From the NCBI GenBank assembly GCA_000432015.1, contig HF985491.1, positions 3,477-13,041 of the forward strand: a DNA stretch of 9,565 nucleotides, in the 5' to 3' direction. Source of the stretch: Clostridium sp. CAG:1024 (GTDB taxonomy: Bacteria > Bacillota > Clostridia > Christensenellales > CAG-138). Made by a program: the position numbers and the translations under genes. A model generated the notes under the pieces. That model was given only the letters and a program-made list of their open reading frames with translations, did not search any database and had not been told where the DNA came from. Of this stretch, positions 1 through 6,546 are shown in pieces. Within the stretch, counting starts at the first letter, position 1. Each line of letters opens with the position of its first letter.

Positions 1-1039
1 TCGGATACACGACCGTCACATCCAGCACCTTGCCCGTCTCATCCACGACGGCGATCTTGCAGCCCGTGCGGTATGCGGGGTCAAAGCCCATCACAACGCG
101 GTTTTTGAGCGGCGGCTGCATGAGCAGCGGGCGAAGATTCAGTTTGAAAACGGAGATCGCCTGTTCTGCCGCCGCGTCGAAGGCGTGGGCGCGCAGTTCG
201 TTTTCAAGCGACGGATAGATGCGCCGCTTGAGCGCGTCGCGACCCGCTTCCAGCACAAAATCCCCGGCCTTTGTTCCGGGCGCCGTCACAGTCTTCTGCC
301 GCACGGCCGTAAGACATGCTTCAGGATCGGTTTCGAGCGCCGCTTTCAGCACGCCCTCCTTTTCGCCGCGGCAGATGGCGAGCAGACGGTGCGGCGCGAT
401 CTCGCGGAGCTTTTCTGCGTGGTCGTAGTACATGGAGTAGGTGCCGTCCTCCGTGTGCTCGGACGTCGAATGCAGCACGCCCGTCCGCTCCATGAGCAGA
501 CGCACGGAGCCGCGCACGCGCGCGTTGTCCGCAATCCGCTCCGCGAGGATGTCCGATGCGCCCTGAAGCGCTTCTTTTACGTCCGCGACACCCGATGCGG
601 CATTGACATACGCTGCTGCAAGCTGCGCGGGATCGTCTGCGGCGCGCTGCTCCGCAAGACGGTCCGCAAGCGGCTCCAGTCCCTTCGCCTTTGCGATGGA
701 GGCGCGGGTGTTGCGCTTCTTCTTGTAGGGAAGGTACAGATCTTCAAGCGCGGACAGCGTTGCGGCGTTTTGGATCGCCGCACGCAGTTCCTCCGTCATC
801 GCGCCCTGTGAATCGATGGAGGCTTCGATCTCGCCGCGCCGTTTTTCAAGATTGCGCAGGGAGCTCAGCTTGTCCGAAATATCACGCAGCTGCGTATCGT
901 CGAGCGAACCCGTGACTTCTTTGCGGTAGCGGGCGATGAAGGGGACGGTGTTGCCCTCGTCCATGAGCCGGACGGCGGCGTTCACCTGTGCCTGCGGGAT
1001 GGAAAGCGCAGCTGCGATCCGTTCGTTGATGCTTTGCAT
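1..1039 (-). CDS. tex: Tex-family RNA-binding transcription accessory protein (N-terminal half, partial)
   Basis: The minus strand encodes 346 residues that read as the N-terminal half of Tex, a cytoplasmic nucleic-acid-binding protein of about 700-780 residues. The start is the ATG at 1039-1037, giving MQSINERIAAALSI. No other ATG, GTG or TTG lies between it and the upstream in-frame TGA, so the start is forced, although the nearest SD-like GGAG (about 17 nt upstream) is badly spaced. Family features seen are VPFIARYRKE near residue 30, LPYKKKRNTRA near residue 105, and MGFDPAYRTGCKIAVVD near the left edge, which opens the YqgF/RuvC-like domain. The HhH and C-terminal S1 domains would lie beyond the window. 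It starts 49 bp after the YitT-family gene with no terminator between, so it is probably the third gene of a leftward operon. The family assignment is firm; Tex's exact cellular role is poorly defined even in model bacteria. Confidence 0.93.
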   Translation of the reverse strand, partial: MQSINERIAAALSIPQAQVNAAVRLMDEGNTVPFIARYRKEVTGSLDDTQLRDISDKLSSLRNLEKRRGEIEASIDSQGAMTEELRAAIQNAATLSALEDLYLPYKKKRNTRASIAKAKGLEPLADRLAEQRAADDPAQLAAAYVNAASGVADVKEALQGASDILAERIADNARVRGSVRLLMERTGVLHSTSEHTEDGTYSMYYDHAEKLREIAPHRLLAICRGEKEGVLKAALETDPEACLTAVRQKTVTAPGTKAGDFVLEAGRDALKRRIYPSLENELRAHAFDAAAEQAISVFKLNLRPLLMQPPLKNRVVMGFDPAYRTGCKIAVVDETGKVLDVTVVYP

Positions 1040-1088
1040 ATCGGTTTTGTATTGTTCTCCGTTTCAGATGGTTTTCGCGAGGCGGGAG

Positions 1089-1952
1089 CTACTCAATGGG
1101 CTTGAATCCCTCGCCGTGTACTTCGGTCGCATTCGTCACGAAGATGAACGCCGTTTTGTCGATCGATTTGACTAGGCCGAGCGTTTGCGCGAATTCGCTT
1201 CTGCGCGTAATGACCATGAGCAGCTGCTTTTCGCGTCCTGTAAAACCGCCGCGCGCAGAAAGGACCGTGACGCCGCATTCGGTCTCGGCGGTGAGCGTTT
1301 TGCGCATGTCCTCGCCCGATTCGGTCACGATATAGATCACCTTTGCGTAATCGACGCCCTGCATGATGCTGTCGATGATCTTTGTCGTGACAAAGATCGT
1401 TACAAAGGAATAGAGCGCGACCTCAATATTGCGGAACACGCACACGGCGAACACCACAACGCCCGCATCCACGAACAGCAGCAAACGGGAGACCGAAAGA
1501 TTCGGGAACGCGCGGTTGAGCAGCAGGCTCAAAAGATCCGTGCCGCCGGTGGACGCGCCGCGCACAAACAGAAGTCCCATGCCGGCGCCGCAGAGCGCGC
1601 CGCCGAAGCAGGCCGCGAGCAGGATGTTGTTCGTATAGTGTGGGAGAACGGCCGTAAACAGATCGATGAACAGAGACAGCAGAACCGTTGCCACCGCCGT
1701 GCGCGCAAGGGGACGAAAGCCGAGCTTGCGCCACGCGACGATCACGAGCGGCACGTTTAGAAGGAATGTCCAAAGGCCGATGCTGATCCTGTCGCCCACA
1801 AGATATGCAAGCGCCGTCGCAAGGCCGGAAACGCCGCCCGGCGCGATATCGTTCGGCGCGGTAAACATGGAAAGCCCCGCAGCGACGAGCGCGCTGCTCA
1901 GGATCAAAATGACCGCATCGAGCGCGGCGGCTTTGATGCGCCGCGGGGTCAC
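1089..1952 (-). CDS. YitT family membrane protein (DUF161/DUF2179)
   Basis: This 287-residue protein has the YitT layout. A hydrophobic N-terminal part (about residues 10-195) carries five or six membrane segments, and a soluble C-terminal domain (about 200-285) matches DUF2179. Recognisable motifs are NDIAPGGVSGLA after the first segment, RGASTGGTDLL in the middle, and VYIVTESGE-like and GGFTGREKQLL-like stretches in the C-terminal domain. The size is typical for the family. The start codon is GTG (1952-1950), overlapping the TGA of the upstream aminopeptidase gene as GTGA. An AAGGA sequence about 8 nt upstream acts as SD, so translational coupling is likely. The molecular function of YitT proteins is not established; membrane location is inferred from the hydrophobic segments. 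Several paralogues per genome are usual in Bacillota, so the family name gives no specific role. Confidence 0.92.
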   Translation of the reverse strand: MTPRRIKAAALDAVILILSSALVAAGLSMFTAPNDIAPGGVSGLATALAYLVGDRISIGLWTFLLNVPLVIVAWRKLGFRPLARTAVATVLLSLFIDLFTAVLPHYTNNILLAACFGGALCGAGMGLLFVRGASTGGTDLLSLLLNRAFPNLSVSRLLLFVDAGVVVFAVCVFRNIEVALYSFVTIFVTTKIIDSIMQGVDYAKVIYIVTESGEDMRKTLTAETECGVTVLSARGGFTGREKQLLMVITRRSEFAQTLGLVKSIDKTAFIFVTNATEVHGEGFKPIE

Positions 1953-3070
1953 GGGTTCAGTCCTTTCAGCGCTTCGGGGAGGAACAGGCCGTCCTTGCGC
2001 ACGAGTTTGCCGTCGAACCAGATCTCGCCGCCGCCGTACTGCTTTGTCTGAATGCAGACGATGTCGAGGTGGAGCTGCGAGGTGTTGCCGTTGGGCGCGG
2101 TCTGATAGCAGCAGCCGGGCGTCAGGTGGAAGGAGCCGCCGATCTTTTCGTCATAGAGCGTGTTGCCGATGGCGCGGTTGACCGCGTTGTTCACGCCGAG
2201 GGCAAATTCGCCGAGATAGCGCGCGCCCTCGTCCGCGTCGAGCATTTCATTGAAGCCCGCAACGTCGCCGTCGCAGGTCGCTTCGACGATCTTGCCGTTT
2301 TTGAACGTCAGGCGCGGGTTGTTGAATTTTTTGCCGTAACGCATGGCGGCGGTGTTGTATTGCACAACGCCGTTTGCACTCTCGCGCACGGGCGCGGTGT
2401 ACACTTCGCCGTCGGGAATGTTGCACTCGCCGCTGCACGGGCAAACGGGAATGTCCTTGATGGAGAAGCGGATGTCCGTTCCGGGCCCCTTGATCTCGAC
2501 AAGGTCGGTCTTTTCCATCAGCTCCACGAGCGGTTCCATGTCGCGCCCCATTTTTTCGTAGTCCACGAGCGCAGCGGAAAGGAAGAAGTCATAAAAGTCG
2601 TCATAGCACATGCCGGCTTTCTGTGCGTCCGCCATGGTCGGCCAGTGCAGATAGACCCAGCGCCGCTCGTCGATCATGACCTCGCGCAGACGCTTGCGGA
2701 ACGAGCGGAAATAGGACATTGCGCGAGCGTTCACAGCGGAGAGTTCGGCGTCGTTTTCATCAATGCCGACATCCACGTGCGCCGCAATGCTTTCCCACAT
2801 ATTCAGTTCCCAAGCGACCTGCTTTTCAATATTCGACTGCATGGCCTCCGGATGTTCCGGGTCGATGCAGTCGTAAAACAAACGGGAGAGCTCGTCGTCG
2901 GAGAGCAGCATAACGGGGTACAGGCCCTTCGCCTTCGCAGCGCGAAGCAGCGCCTTGTTGAGCGGGTTTGCGGCAGCGCCGCTGTTGATCGCAAAGATCT
3001 CACCCGGCTGCAGCTTCAGCGATTGGGTCAGGAGCAGATTGGCAAGTTGTTCAAGCCGCGGGTCTTTCAT
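1949..3070 (-). CDS. M29 family aminopeptidase (leucyl aminopeptidase / AmpS-like metallopeptidase)
   Basis: This 373-residue cytoplasmic metallo-aminopeptidase of family M29 removes N-terminal residues from peptides using two metal ions. The expected metal-binding positions are visible in order: E222 in PDGEVYTAP, E288 in LGEFALG, H315 in GGSFHLTPG, and H334 and D336 in QLHLDIV. The length fits the family (about 370-410). The frame is open to 3142, but the start at 3070 is chosen. A GAGGTGAT Shine-Dalgarno lies 7 nt upstream (3078-3085), MKDPRLEQLA is a normal family N-terminus, and the upstream extension would run through the predicted promoter. It is the first gene of a leftward operon and overlaps the YitT-family gene by 4 nt. 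The peptidase family is clear; substrate preference cannot be read from sequence. Confidence 0.93.
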   Translation of the reverse strand: MKDPRLEQLANLLLTQSLKLQPGEIFAINSGAAANPLNKALLRAAKAKGLYPVMLLSDDELSRLFYDCIDPEHPEAMQSNIEKQVAWELNMWESIAAHVDVGIDENDAELSAVNARAMSYFRSFRKRLREVMIDERRWVYLHWPTMADAQKAGMCYDDFYDFFLSAALVDYEKMGRDMEPLVELMEKTDLVEIKGPGTDIRFSIKDIPVCPCSGECNIPDGEVYTAPVRESANGVVQYNTAAMRYGKKFNNPRLTFKNGKIVEATCDGDVAGFNEMLDADEGARYLGEFALGVNNAVNRAIGNTLYDEKIGGSFHLTPGCCYQTAPNGNTSQLHLDIVCIQTKQYGGGEIWFDGKLVRKDGLFLPEALKGLNP

Positions 3071-3077
3071 AAAGCAT

Positions 3078-3085
3078 ATCACCTC
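3078..3085 (-). promoter_or_regulatory. Shine-Dalgarno fixing the M29 aminopeptidase start
   Basis: GAGGTGAT on the minus strand, 7 nt before the ATG at 3070. It excludes the in-frame upstream codons up to 3142. The predicted transcription start (about 3086) falls at the edge of this site, so the mRNA leader would be only about 16 nt. Confidence 0.8.
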
Positions 3086-3092
3086 ACGATCC

Positions 3093-3121
3093 ATTGTAAT
3101 GCAACAGCGGCGGCGGCGCAA
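3093..3121 (-). promoter_or_regulatory. Sigma-A-type promoter of the leftward aminopeptidase-yitT-tex operon
   Basis: On the minus strand a TACAAT -10 (3098-3093) is preceded by TTGCGC (3121-3116) with a 17-bp spacer. The -10 matches consensus at 5 of 6 positions and the -35 at the three TTG positions. It lies at the right distance from the SD and start at 3070. It is arranged back-to-back with the mreB promoter at 3142-3170, leaving about 20 bp between the two -35 elements. Confidence 0.6.
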
Positions 3122-3141
3122 TAGATTCACAGTTTGTTTCA

Positions 3142-3170
3142 TTGTGCTGTTTTTTGCCGCATGGTATGAT
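3142..3170 (+). promoter_or_regulatory. Sigma-A-type promoter of the mreB-like gene
   Basis: TTGTGC (3142-3147), a 17-bp spacer, then TATGAT (3165-3170; 5 of 6 to consensus). The predicted start near 3177 gives a leader of about 35 nt containing the GGGAGG ribosome binding site at 3197-3202, 9 nt before the ATG at 3212. The -35 is weak, so spacing and location carry the call. Confidence 0.6.
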
Positions 3171-3211
3171 AAACGTATGAAATTTTGCGGCTTTACGGGA
3201 GGCGGAGCGTG

Positions 3212-4249
3212 ATGACGCTGTTCGGTTCGACGGACGTCGGGATCGACCTTGGCACATCCAGCATTCTTGTCTATGCAAAGGACCGCGGCATCGTGCTGAA
3301 CGAGCCGTCGGTCGCGGCGGTGGAGCGCGCGGGTGGAAAGCTCGTCGCCGTAGGCAGAGAAGCGGAACAGATCCTCGGACGCGCGCCGCAGGACATTGCC
3401 GTGATCCGGCCTTTGCGCGACGGCGTGATCTCAAACTTTGATGTGACGGCGCGCATGATGCGGTACTTTTTCAAAAAGGTCATCAAGAACTCGGTTTTCT
3501 ACAGGCCGCGCGTCGTCGTCTGCGTGCCTTCCGGCGTGACCGAGGCGGAAAAACGCTGTGTCGTTGAGGCGGCAAAAGAGGCGGGCGCGCGCCATTGCTA
3601 TCTGATCGAGGAACCGGTAGCCGCGGCGATCGGCGCGGGACTGGATATTCAAAAGCCCAGCGGAACGATGATCGTGGACATCGGCGGCGGCACGACGGAT
3701 ATCGCCGTGCTGTCCTATGGCAGCGTGGTCGTTTCCGCATCCATCAAGTGCGCGGGAGACCGTTTTGACGATGCGATCCGGCAGTACATGCTGAAAAAAC
3801 ATGCGCTCGTGATCGGGGAGACCACTGCGGAACGGATCAAGATCCAGTACTGCCGCGCGCATATCGAGAAGGAACAGCAGATCGTGGATATTGCGGGACG
3901 CAGCAAGCTCACGGGATTGCCGGAGTCCGTTCCGGTTGCGACGAACGAGCTGGTGGACGCGCTCCGTGAGCCGCTCGGGTGCATTTTGGAGTGTGTTCGG
4001 AGCCTTTCTGAGAAAACGCCGCCGGAACTTTCCGCAGACATTCGAGAGAACGGCGTGCAGCTCACGGGCGGCGGCGCGATGCTGTCGGGCCTGTCCGAGT
4101 ATTTTGCTGAACGGATCGGACTGCCGTGCCGCCTTGCCGAAGATCCGATCGCCTGCGTCGCCATCGGAACGGGCCGCGCGCTGGAGGATCTTCCCACATA
4201 CCGCCGCGCGCTTTCCGAGTACCGCCGCGGCGAATACTACAGCGCGTGA
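3212..4249 (+). CDS. mreB: Rod-shape-determining protein MreB/Mbl (bacterial actin)
   Basis: This 345-residue actin homologue would polymerise on the inner face of the membrane and steer lateral wall synthesis. All nucleotide-binding motifs are intact: phosphate-1 loop GIDLGTSS (residues 10-17), the MreB signature GIVLNEPSVAA, the catalytic-region IEEPVAAAIGAGL (about 132-144), phosphate-2 loop DIGGGTTDIAVLS (from 156), and adenosine motif LTGGGAML (from 284). GRSKLTGLP near residue 230 is also typical. ATG 3212 is chosen because GGGAGG sits 9 nt upstream; an adjacent in-frame GTG at 3209 is the only close rival. No mreC or mreD follows: the next gene is a wall hydrolase with its own promoter. 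The gene is therefore a stand-alone copy, as is common for Mbl or MreBH paralogues. MreB versus Mbl cannot be decided here. Confidence 0.95.
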   Translation: MTLFGSTDVGIDLGTSSILVYAKDRGIVLNEPSVAAVERAGGKLVAVGREAEQILGRAPQDIAVIRPLRDGVISNFDVTARMMRYFFKKVIKNSVFYRPRVVVCVPSGVTEAEKRCVVEAAKEAGARHCYLIEEPVAAAIGAGLDIQKPSGTMIVDIGGGTTDIAVLSYGSVVVSASIKCAGDRFDDAIRQYMLKKHALVIGETTAERIKIQYCRAHIEKEQQIVDIAGRSKLTGLPESVPVATNELVDALREPLGCILECVRSLSEKTPPELSADIRENGVQLTGGGAMLSGLSEYFAERIGLPCRLAEDPIACVAIGTGRALEDLPTYRRALSEYRRGEYYSA

Positions 4250-4337
4250 GCTTCGACCCGGGAGCCGCAGAAAACGGGAGACTTTCGTATCGAAACAGGC
4301 GCAGGCACGCTTGAGATTTTACATCTTTCGGCGAGAG

Positions 4338-4359
4338 TTTAAGGTTTGTTCATGGTTTC
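4338..4359 (+). repeat. 11-bp direct repeat, candidate OmpR/PhoB-type response-regulator site
   Basis: TTTAAGGTTTG (4338-4348) is followed immediately by TTCATGGTTTC (4349-4359). The two units agree at 8 of 11 positions and are spaced exactly one helical turn. The pair ends 15 bp before the -10 of the downstream promoter and so covers the place of the missing -35, the usual position for winged-helix response regulators that activate transcription. The regulator's identity (for example WalR- or PhoP-like) is unknown; the site is inferred from geometry. Confidence 0.4.
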
Positions 4360-4371
4360 TCCACAGTTGAC

Positions 4372-4380
4372 TGCTATAAT
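4372..4380 (+). promoter_or_regulatory. Extended -10 promoter of the wall hydrolase gene
   Basis: TGC followed by a perfect TATAAT (4375-4380) forms an extended -10 element. No good -35 hexamer lies at 16-18 bp (ATGGTT at 17 bp). Transcription would start near 4387, giving a leader of about 80 nt. The poor -35 together with the direct repeat at 4338-4359 suggests activator dependence. Confidence 0.6.
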
Positions 4381-4406
4381 ACAAAAAAACGTTGCAGGCG
4401 TAGCGT

Positions 4407-4422
4407 GCGGCCGCGGGGCCGC
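4407..4422 (+). other. GC-rich hairpin in the hydrolase mRNA leader
   Basis: GCGGCC (4407-4412) and GGCCGC (4417-4422) form a perfect 6-bp all-GC stem around a GCGG loop. It lies within the predicted 5' untranslated leader, about 30 nt before the SD. There is no T-run, so it is not a terminator. Its role, if any, is unknown; mRNA stability is one possibility. Confidence 0.4.
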
Positions 4423-4453
4423 CATATGCCGCTCCTACCGACGATATTCAGAT

Positions 4454-4460
4454 GGAGGAG
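4454..4460 (+). promoter_or_regulatory. Ribosome binding site selecting the TTG start of the hydrolase
   Basis: GGAGGAG at 4454-4460 is a near-perfect SD. Measured from the GGAGG core (4454-4458) it is 8 nt before TTG 4467. The in-frame ATG at 4452 overlaps this SD and has no SD of its own upstream, so TTG 4467 is the more likely start. Confidence 0.65.
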
Positions 4461-4466
4461 TCTCTT

Positions 4467-6332
4467 TTGAAAAAAATCCACGTGAAAAAATCCACGGTAC
4501 GCAAGTTCCGCCGCGCGGGAAAGCAGATCAAACGGTCTGCACGATTCGCCGCCCAATCTGCGGGCCGCGGACTGTATCTTGGCTTCCGCAGCCTTAGCCG
4601 CACGCTCATGCGGCTTCCGGTCAAAACGATTTGGATCGGCGTCGGCGCGATCTCGACCGCGTTGGTGCTTGTCATCGTGCTTGCGCTGGCGCTGCCGGGC
4701 AGAGCGCCGGCAACGGCAAACGCAGACGCAGCCGAACCGTGGAGCATTTCCGCCATGGCCGATCCTGCGGCGGATGCGCCGAATATCATGGAAACTGCGG
4801 GGGGCGAAAACGGCGGAAATGATGCGCTGCCCGCGGCGGACGTACCGGATACACAAACGCTCGATACGCCTGAAGTACAGACCCGGAGCGAAGGCGAGCC
4901 CACTGCCGCAGATGCGGCCGTAACCGACGGCGCGATCGATATGACCGCTTTCAAGGAACTGTCGGAGGGGGATGATGATCCGCTCGTGTCCGAGATCCAG
5001 GCAAGGCTGATGGAGCTTGGGTACATGGATTCCGATGAGCCGACGGAGCATTACGGCCCGCTGACGAAAAAATCAGTCAAAGCGTTCCAGGCGCACAACG
5101 GCCTGAACAGCGACGGCGTGTGCGGACTGACGACATATACGCTTCTTGTTTCCGACAATGCAAAGGTCTATGTTATGCAGAGCGGCGACGAGGGCGAGGA
5201 CGTCGAGTCCGTCCAGCAGCGCTTGTATGAGCTGGGCTACATCACAAGCAAATCCAATGTGACCGGTACGTTCGGTGAAAAGACCGATGAAGCCGTAAAG
5301 GAATTCCAGAAAGCGAACAAGCTGACCAACGACGGCAAGGTCGGCGATAAGACGATCGAAACACTCTTTTCCGAGGATGCGGTGGGCAAATGCTTCCGCA
5401 TCGGCGACAAGGACGATACCATCAAGTCCGTGCAGAAGCGGCTGAAGAAACTCGGCTACTATAAGGGCGACGCGACCGGCGAGTATACCAAGACCACCGC
5501 CTCGGCCGTCAAAAAGTTCCAGGCGATCAACGGCCTCGTCGTGGACGGACAGCTCGGACCGTCGACGAAGGACGCGATCCTTTCGAACGACGCGCAGGCC
5601 TACGTTATGCAGCTCGGCGACTCGGGCAGCGACGTCGAGAAGGTACAAAAGCAGCTCGCAAAGCTGAACTATATGCGGTCCGCGAACGCCACCGGCTATT
5701 TCGGGGAAAAGACGGAGGACGCGGTCAAGGCGTTCCAGACACGCAATAAACTCCATTCCGACGGGAAGGTCGGCAGCGGAACGTACAGCGCGCTCTTTTC
5801 ATCGAGCGCGAAGAAAGCAAAATCGACATCGACTGGCGGCTCGTCGAGCGGCTCGGGCAGTTCCGGTTCGGGCAGTTCGGGTTCGTCCGGAAATTCCGGT
5901 TCGGGCAGTTCCGGTTCGTCCGGGAATTCCGGATCTTCCGACAGCAAGGGGATCGAAAAGATGATCGATATTGCCGAAAGCAAACTTGGCTGCTCCTATG
6001 TCAGCGGCGCCAAGGGACCGAACAATTTCGACTGCTCCGGTTTTGTGTACTACTGCCTGCGGCAGTCCGGCGTCAGCGTCAGCTATATGACGTCGATCGG
6101 TTGGCGCACCACGAGCAAGTTTAAGCGGATCTCCAGTCTCAAGGACTGCAAACGCGGCGATATTCTCGTATTCTCAGGAACCACTATGGCCAAGGGGCAC
6201 GTCGGCATTTATCTCGGTGACGGCAAGATGATCGACGCCGGATCTTCGGAGGGCTGCGTGCGTATCACGAAAACGGTTCTCTCCGGCAAATACTGGCCGA
6301 GCCACTTCCTCATGGCATACCGCGTATTCTGA
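4467..6332 (+). CDS. Membrane-anchored cell-wall hydrolase: four peptidoglycan-binding domains plus NlpC/P60
   Basis: This 621-residue protein has a very basic cytoplasmic N-terminus (about 1-53) and one membrane segment (about 54-78, TIWIGVGAIS onward). An Ala/Asp/Glu-rich spacer follows, then four PG_binding_1 repeats starting near residues 165, 238, 311 and 382, each with the V..(F)Q..N.L..DG..G core. A Gly/Ser/Asn linker (about 453-495) leads to a C-terminal NlpC/P60 domain (496-621). Catalytic Cys523 (FDCSGF) and His578 (GHVGIYLGDG) are present; the third polar position, usually His, is Asp590 (MIDAG). The family cleaves stem peptides, typically D-Glu-diamino-acid bonds. The topology places the enzyme outside the membrane, tethered, with several wall-gripping domains. 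The start is TTG 4467 (see the SD); ATG 4452 would add five residues. It is transcribed separately from mreB. Enzyme class is confident; the exact bond cleaved is not shown. Confidence 0.92.
   Translation: MKKIHVKKSTVRKFRRAGKQIKRSARFAAQSAGRGLYLGFRSLSRTLMRLPVKTIWIGVGAISTALVLVIVLALALPGRAPATANADAAEPWSISAMADPAADAPNIMETAGGENGGNDALPAADVPDTQTLDTPEVQTRSEGEPTAADAAVTDGAIDMTAFKELSEGDDDPLVSEIQARLMELGYMDSDEPTEHYGPLTKKSVKAFQAHNGLNSDGVCGLTTYTLLVSDNAKVYVMQSGDEGEDVESVQQRLYELGYITSKSNVTGTFGEKTDEAVKEFQKANKLTNDGKVGDKTIETLFSEDAVGKCFRIGDKDDTIKSVQKRLKKLGYYKGDATGEYTKTTASAVKKFQAINGLVVDGQLGPSTKDAILSNDAQAYVMQLGDSGSDVEKVQKQLAKLNYMRSANATGYFGEKTEDAVKAFQTRNKLHSDGKVGSGTYSALFSSSAKKAKSTSTGGSSSGSGSSGSGSSGSSGNSGSGSSGSSGNSGSSDSKGIEKMIDIAESKLGCSYVSGAKGPNNFDCSGFVYYCLRQSGVSVSYMTSIGWRTTSKFKRISSLKDCKRGDILVFSGTTMAKGHVGIYLGDGKMIDAGSSEGCVRITKTVLSGKYWPSHFLMAYRVF
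5865..5930 (+). repeat. 33-bp tandem duplication encoding the GSGSSGSSGNS linker unit
   Basis: Two adjacent 33-bp units (5865-5897 and 5898-5930) differ at two third-codon positions and each encodes GSGSSGSSGNS. Partial Gly/Ser units flank them. This is in-frame expansion of the flexible linker between the peptidoglycan-binding repeats and the NlpC/P60 domain. Such linkers vary in length by slippage between strains. Confidence 0.85.
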
Positions 6333-6356
6333 TGTGAAATCCAATCGCAGCATTCC

Positions 6357-6390
6357 GCGCTCCGCTTCGATGCCTTTTCGAGCGGGGCGC
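6357..6390 (+). other. Long GC-rich stem-loop downstream of the hydrolase gene (possible terminator without a T-run)
   Basis: Left arm 6357-6370 and right arm 6378-6390 pair over about 13 bp, with one G-U pair and one bulged T, around a 7-nt loop. It starts 25 nt after the hydrolase stop. No T-run follows, so an intrinsic terminator is uncertain; it could be a 3'-end stabilising hairpin. Two smaller stems follow in the same 214-bp gap: CCCG/CGGG at 6393-6404, and CCGCAC (6422-6427) with GTGCGG (6439-6444). No gene is visible in 6333-6546. Confidence 0.4.
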
Positions 6391-6485
6391 GACCCGTCTG
6401 CGGGCATAGGATCGGACGAAACCGCACAGACTGTTTCGGTGCGGAGGACACCCTGCGGAAACCGGCGGCGATCACGTCCTGACGC

Positions 6486-6516
6486 TTGACATACCCCGCG
6501 CCTGCTGGCGTATAAT
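6486..6516 (+). promoter_or_regulatory. Strong sigma-A promoter of the YkuD gene
   Basis: Perfect TTGACA (6486-6491) and perfect TATAAT (6511-6516) with a 19-bp spacer, slightly longer than the ideal 17. Predicted start near 6523. The GGAGG ribosome binding site follows at 6536-6540, 6 nt before the ATG at 6547, so the leader is about 24 nt. Confidence 0.78.
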
Positions 6517-6546
6517 ATAGGTACGATACTTGTTCGGAGGAACCCG

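Noticed and set aside
2069..3124. A 351-codon plus-strand open frame
   Set aside because: It is antisense to the M29 aminopeptidase, whose metal-binding motifs are all intact. Long antisense frames are expected in GC-rich genes; the peptide has no recognisable domain and no SD.
3071..3142. N-terminal extension of the aminopeptidase to 3142, or to the ATG at 3094
   Set aside because: The extension overlaps the predicted promoter and -10 element, and the good SD belongs to the ATG at 3070.
4250..4337. Terminator after the mreB-like gene
   Set aside because: Only a weak 5-bp stem (TTTCG/CGAAA near 4284-4296) is present, with no T-run; not enough to call.
4367..4372. TTGACT as a -35 hexamer
   Set aside because: It lies only two bases before TATAAT, and no -10-like hexamer occurs about 17 bp downstream of it.
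4381..4453. Riboswitch or T-box in the hydrolase leader
   Set aside because: The leader is about 80 nt with one short GC stem; none of the conserved riboswitch or T-box sequences was recognised.
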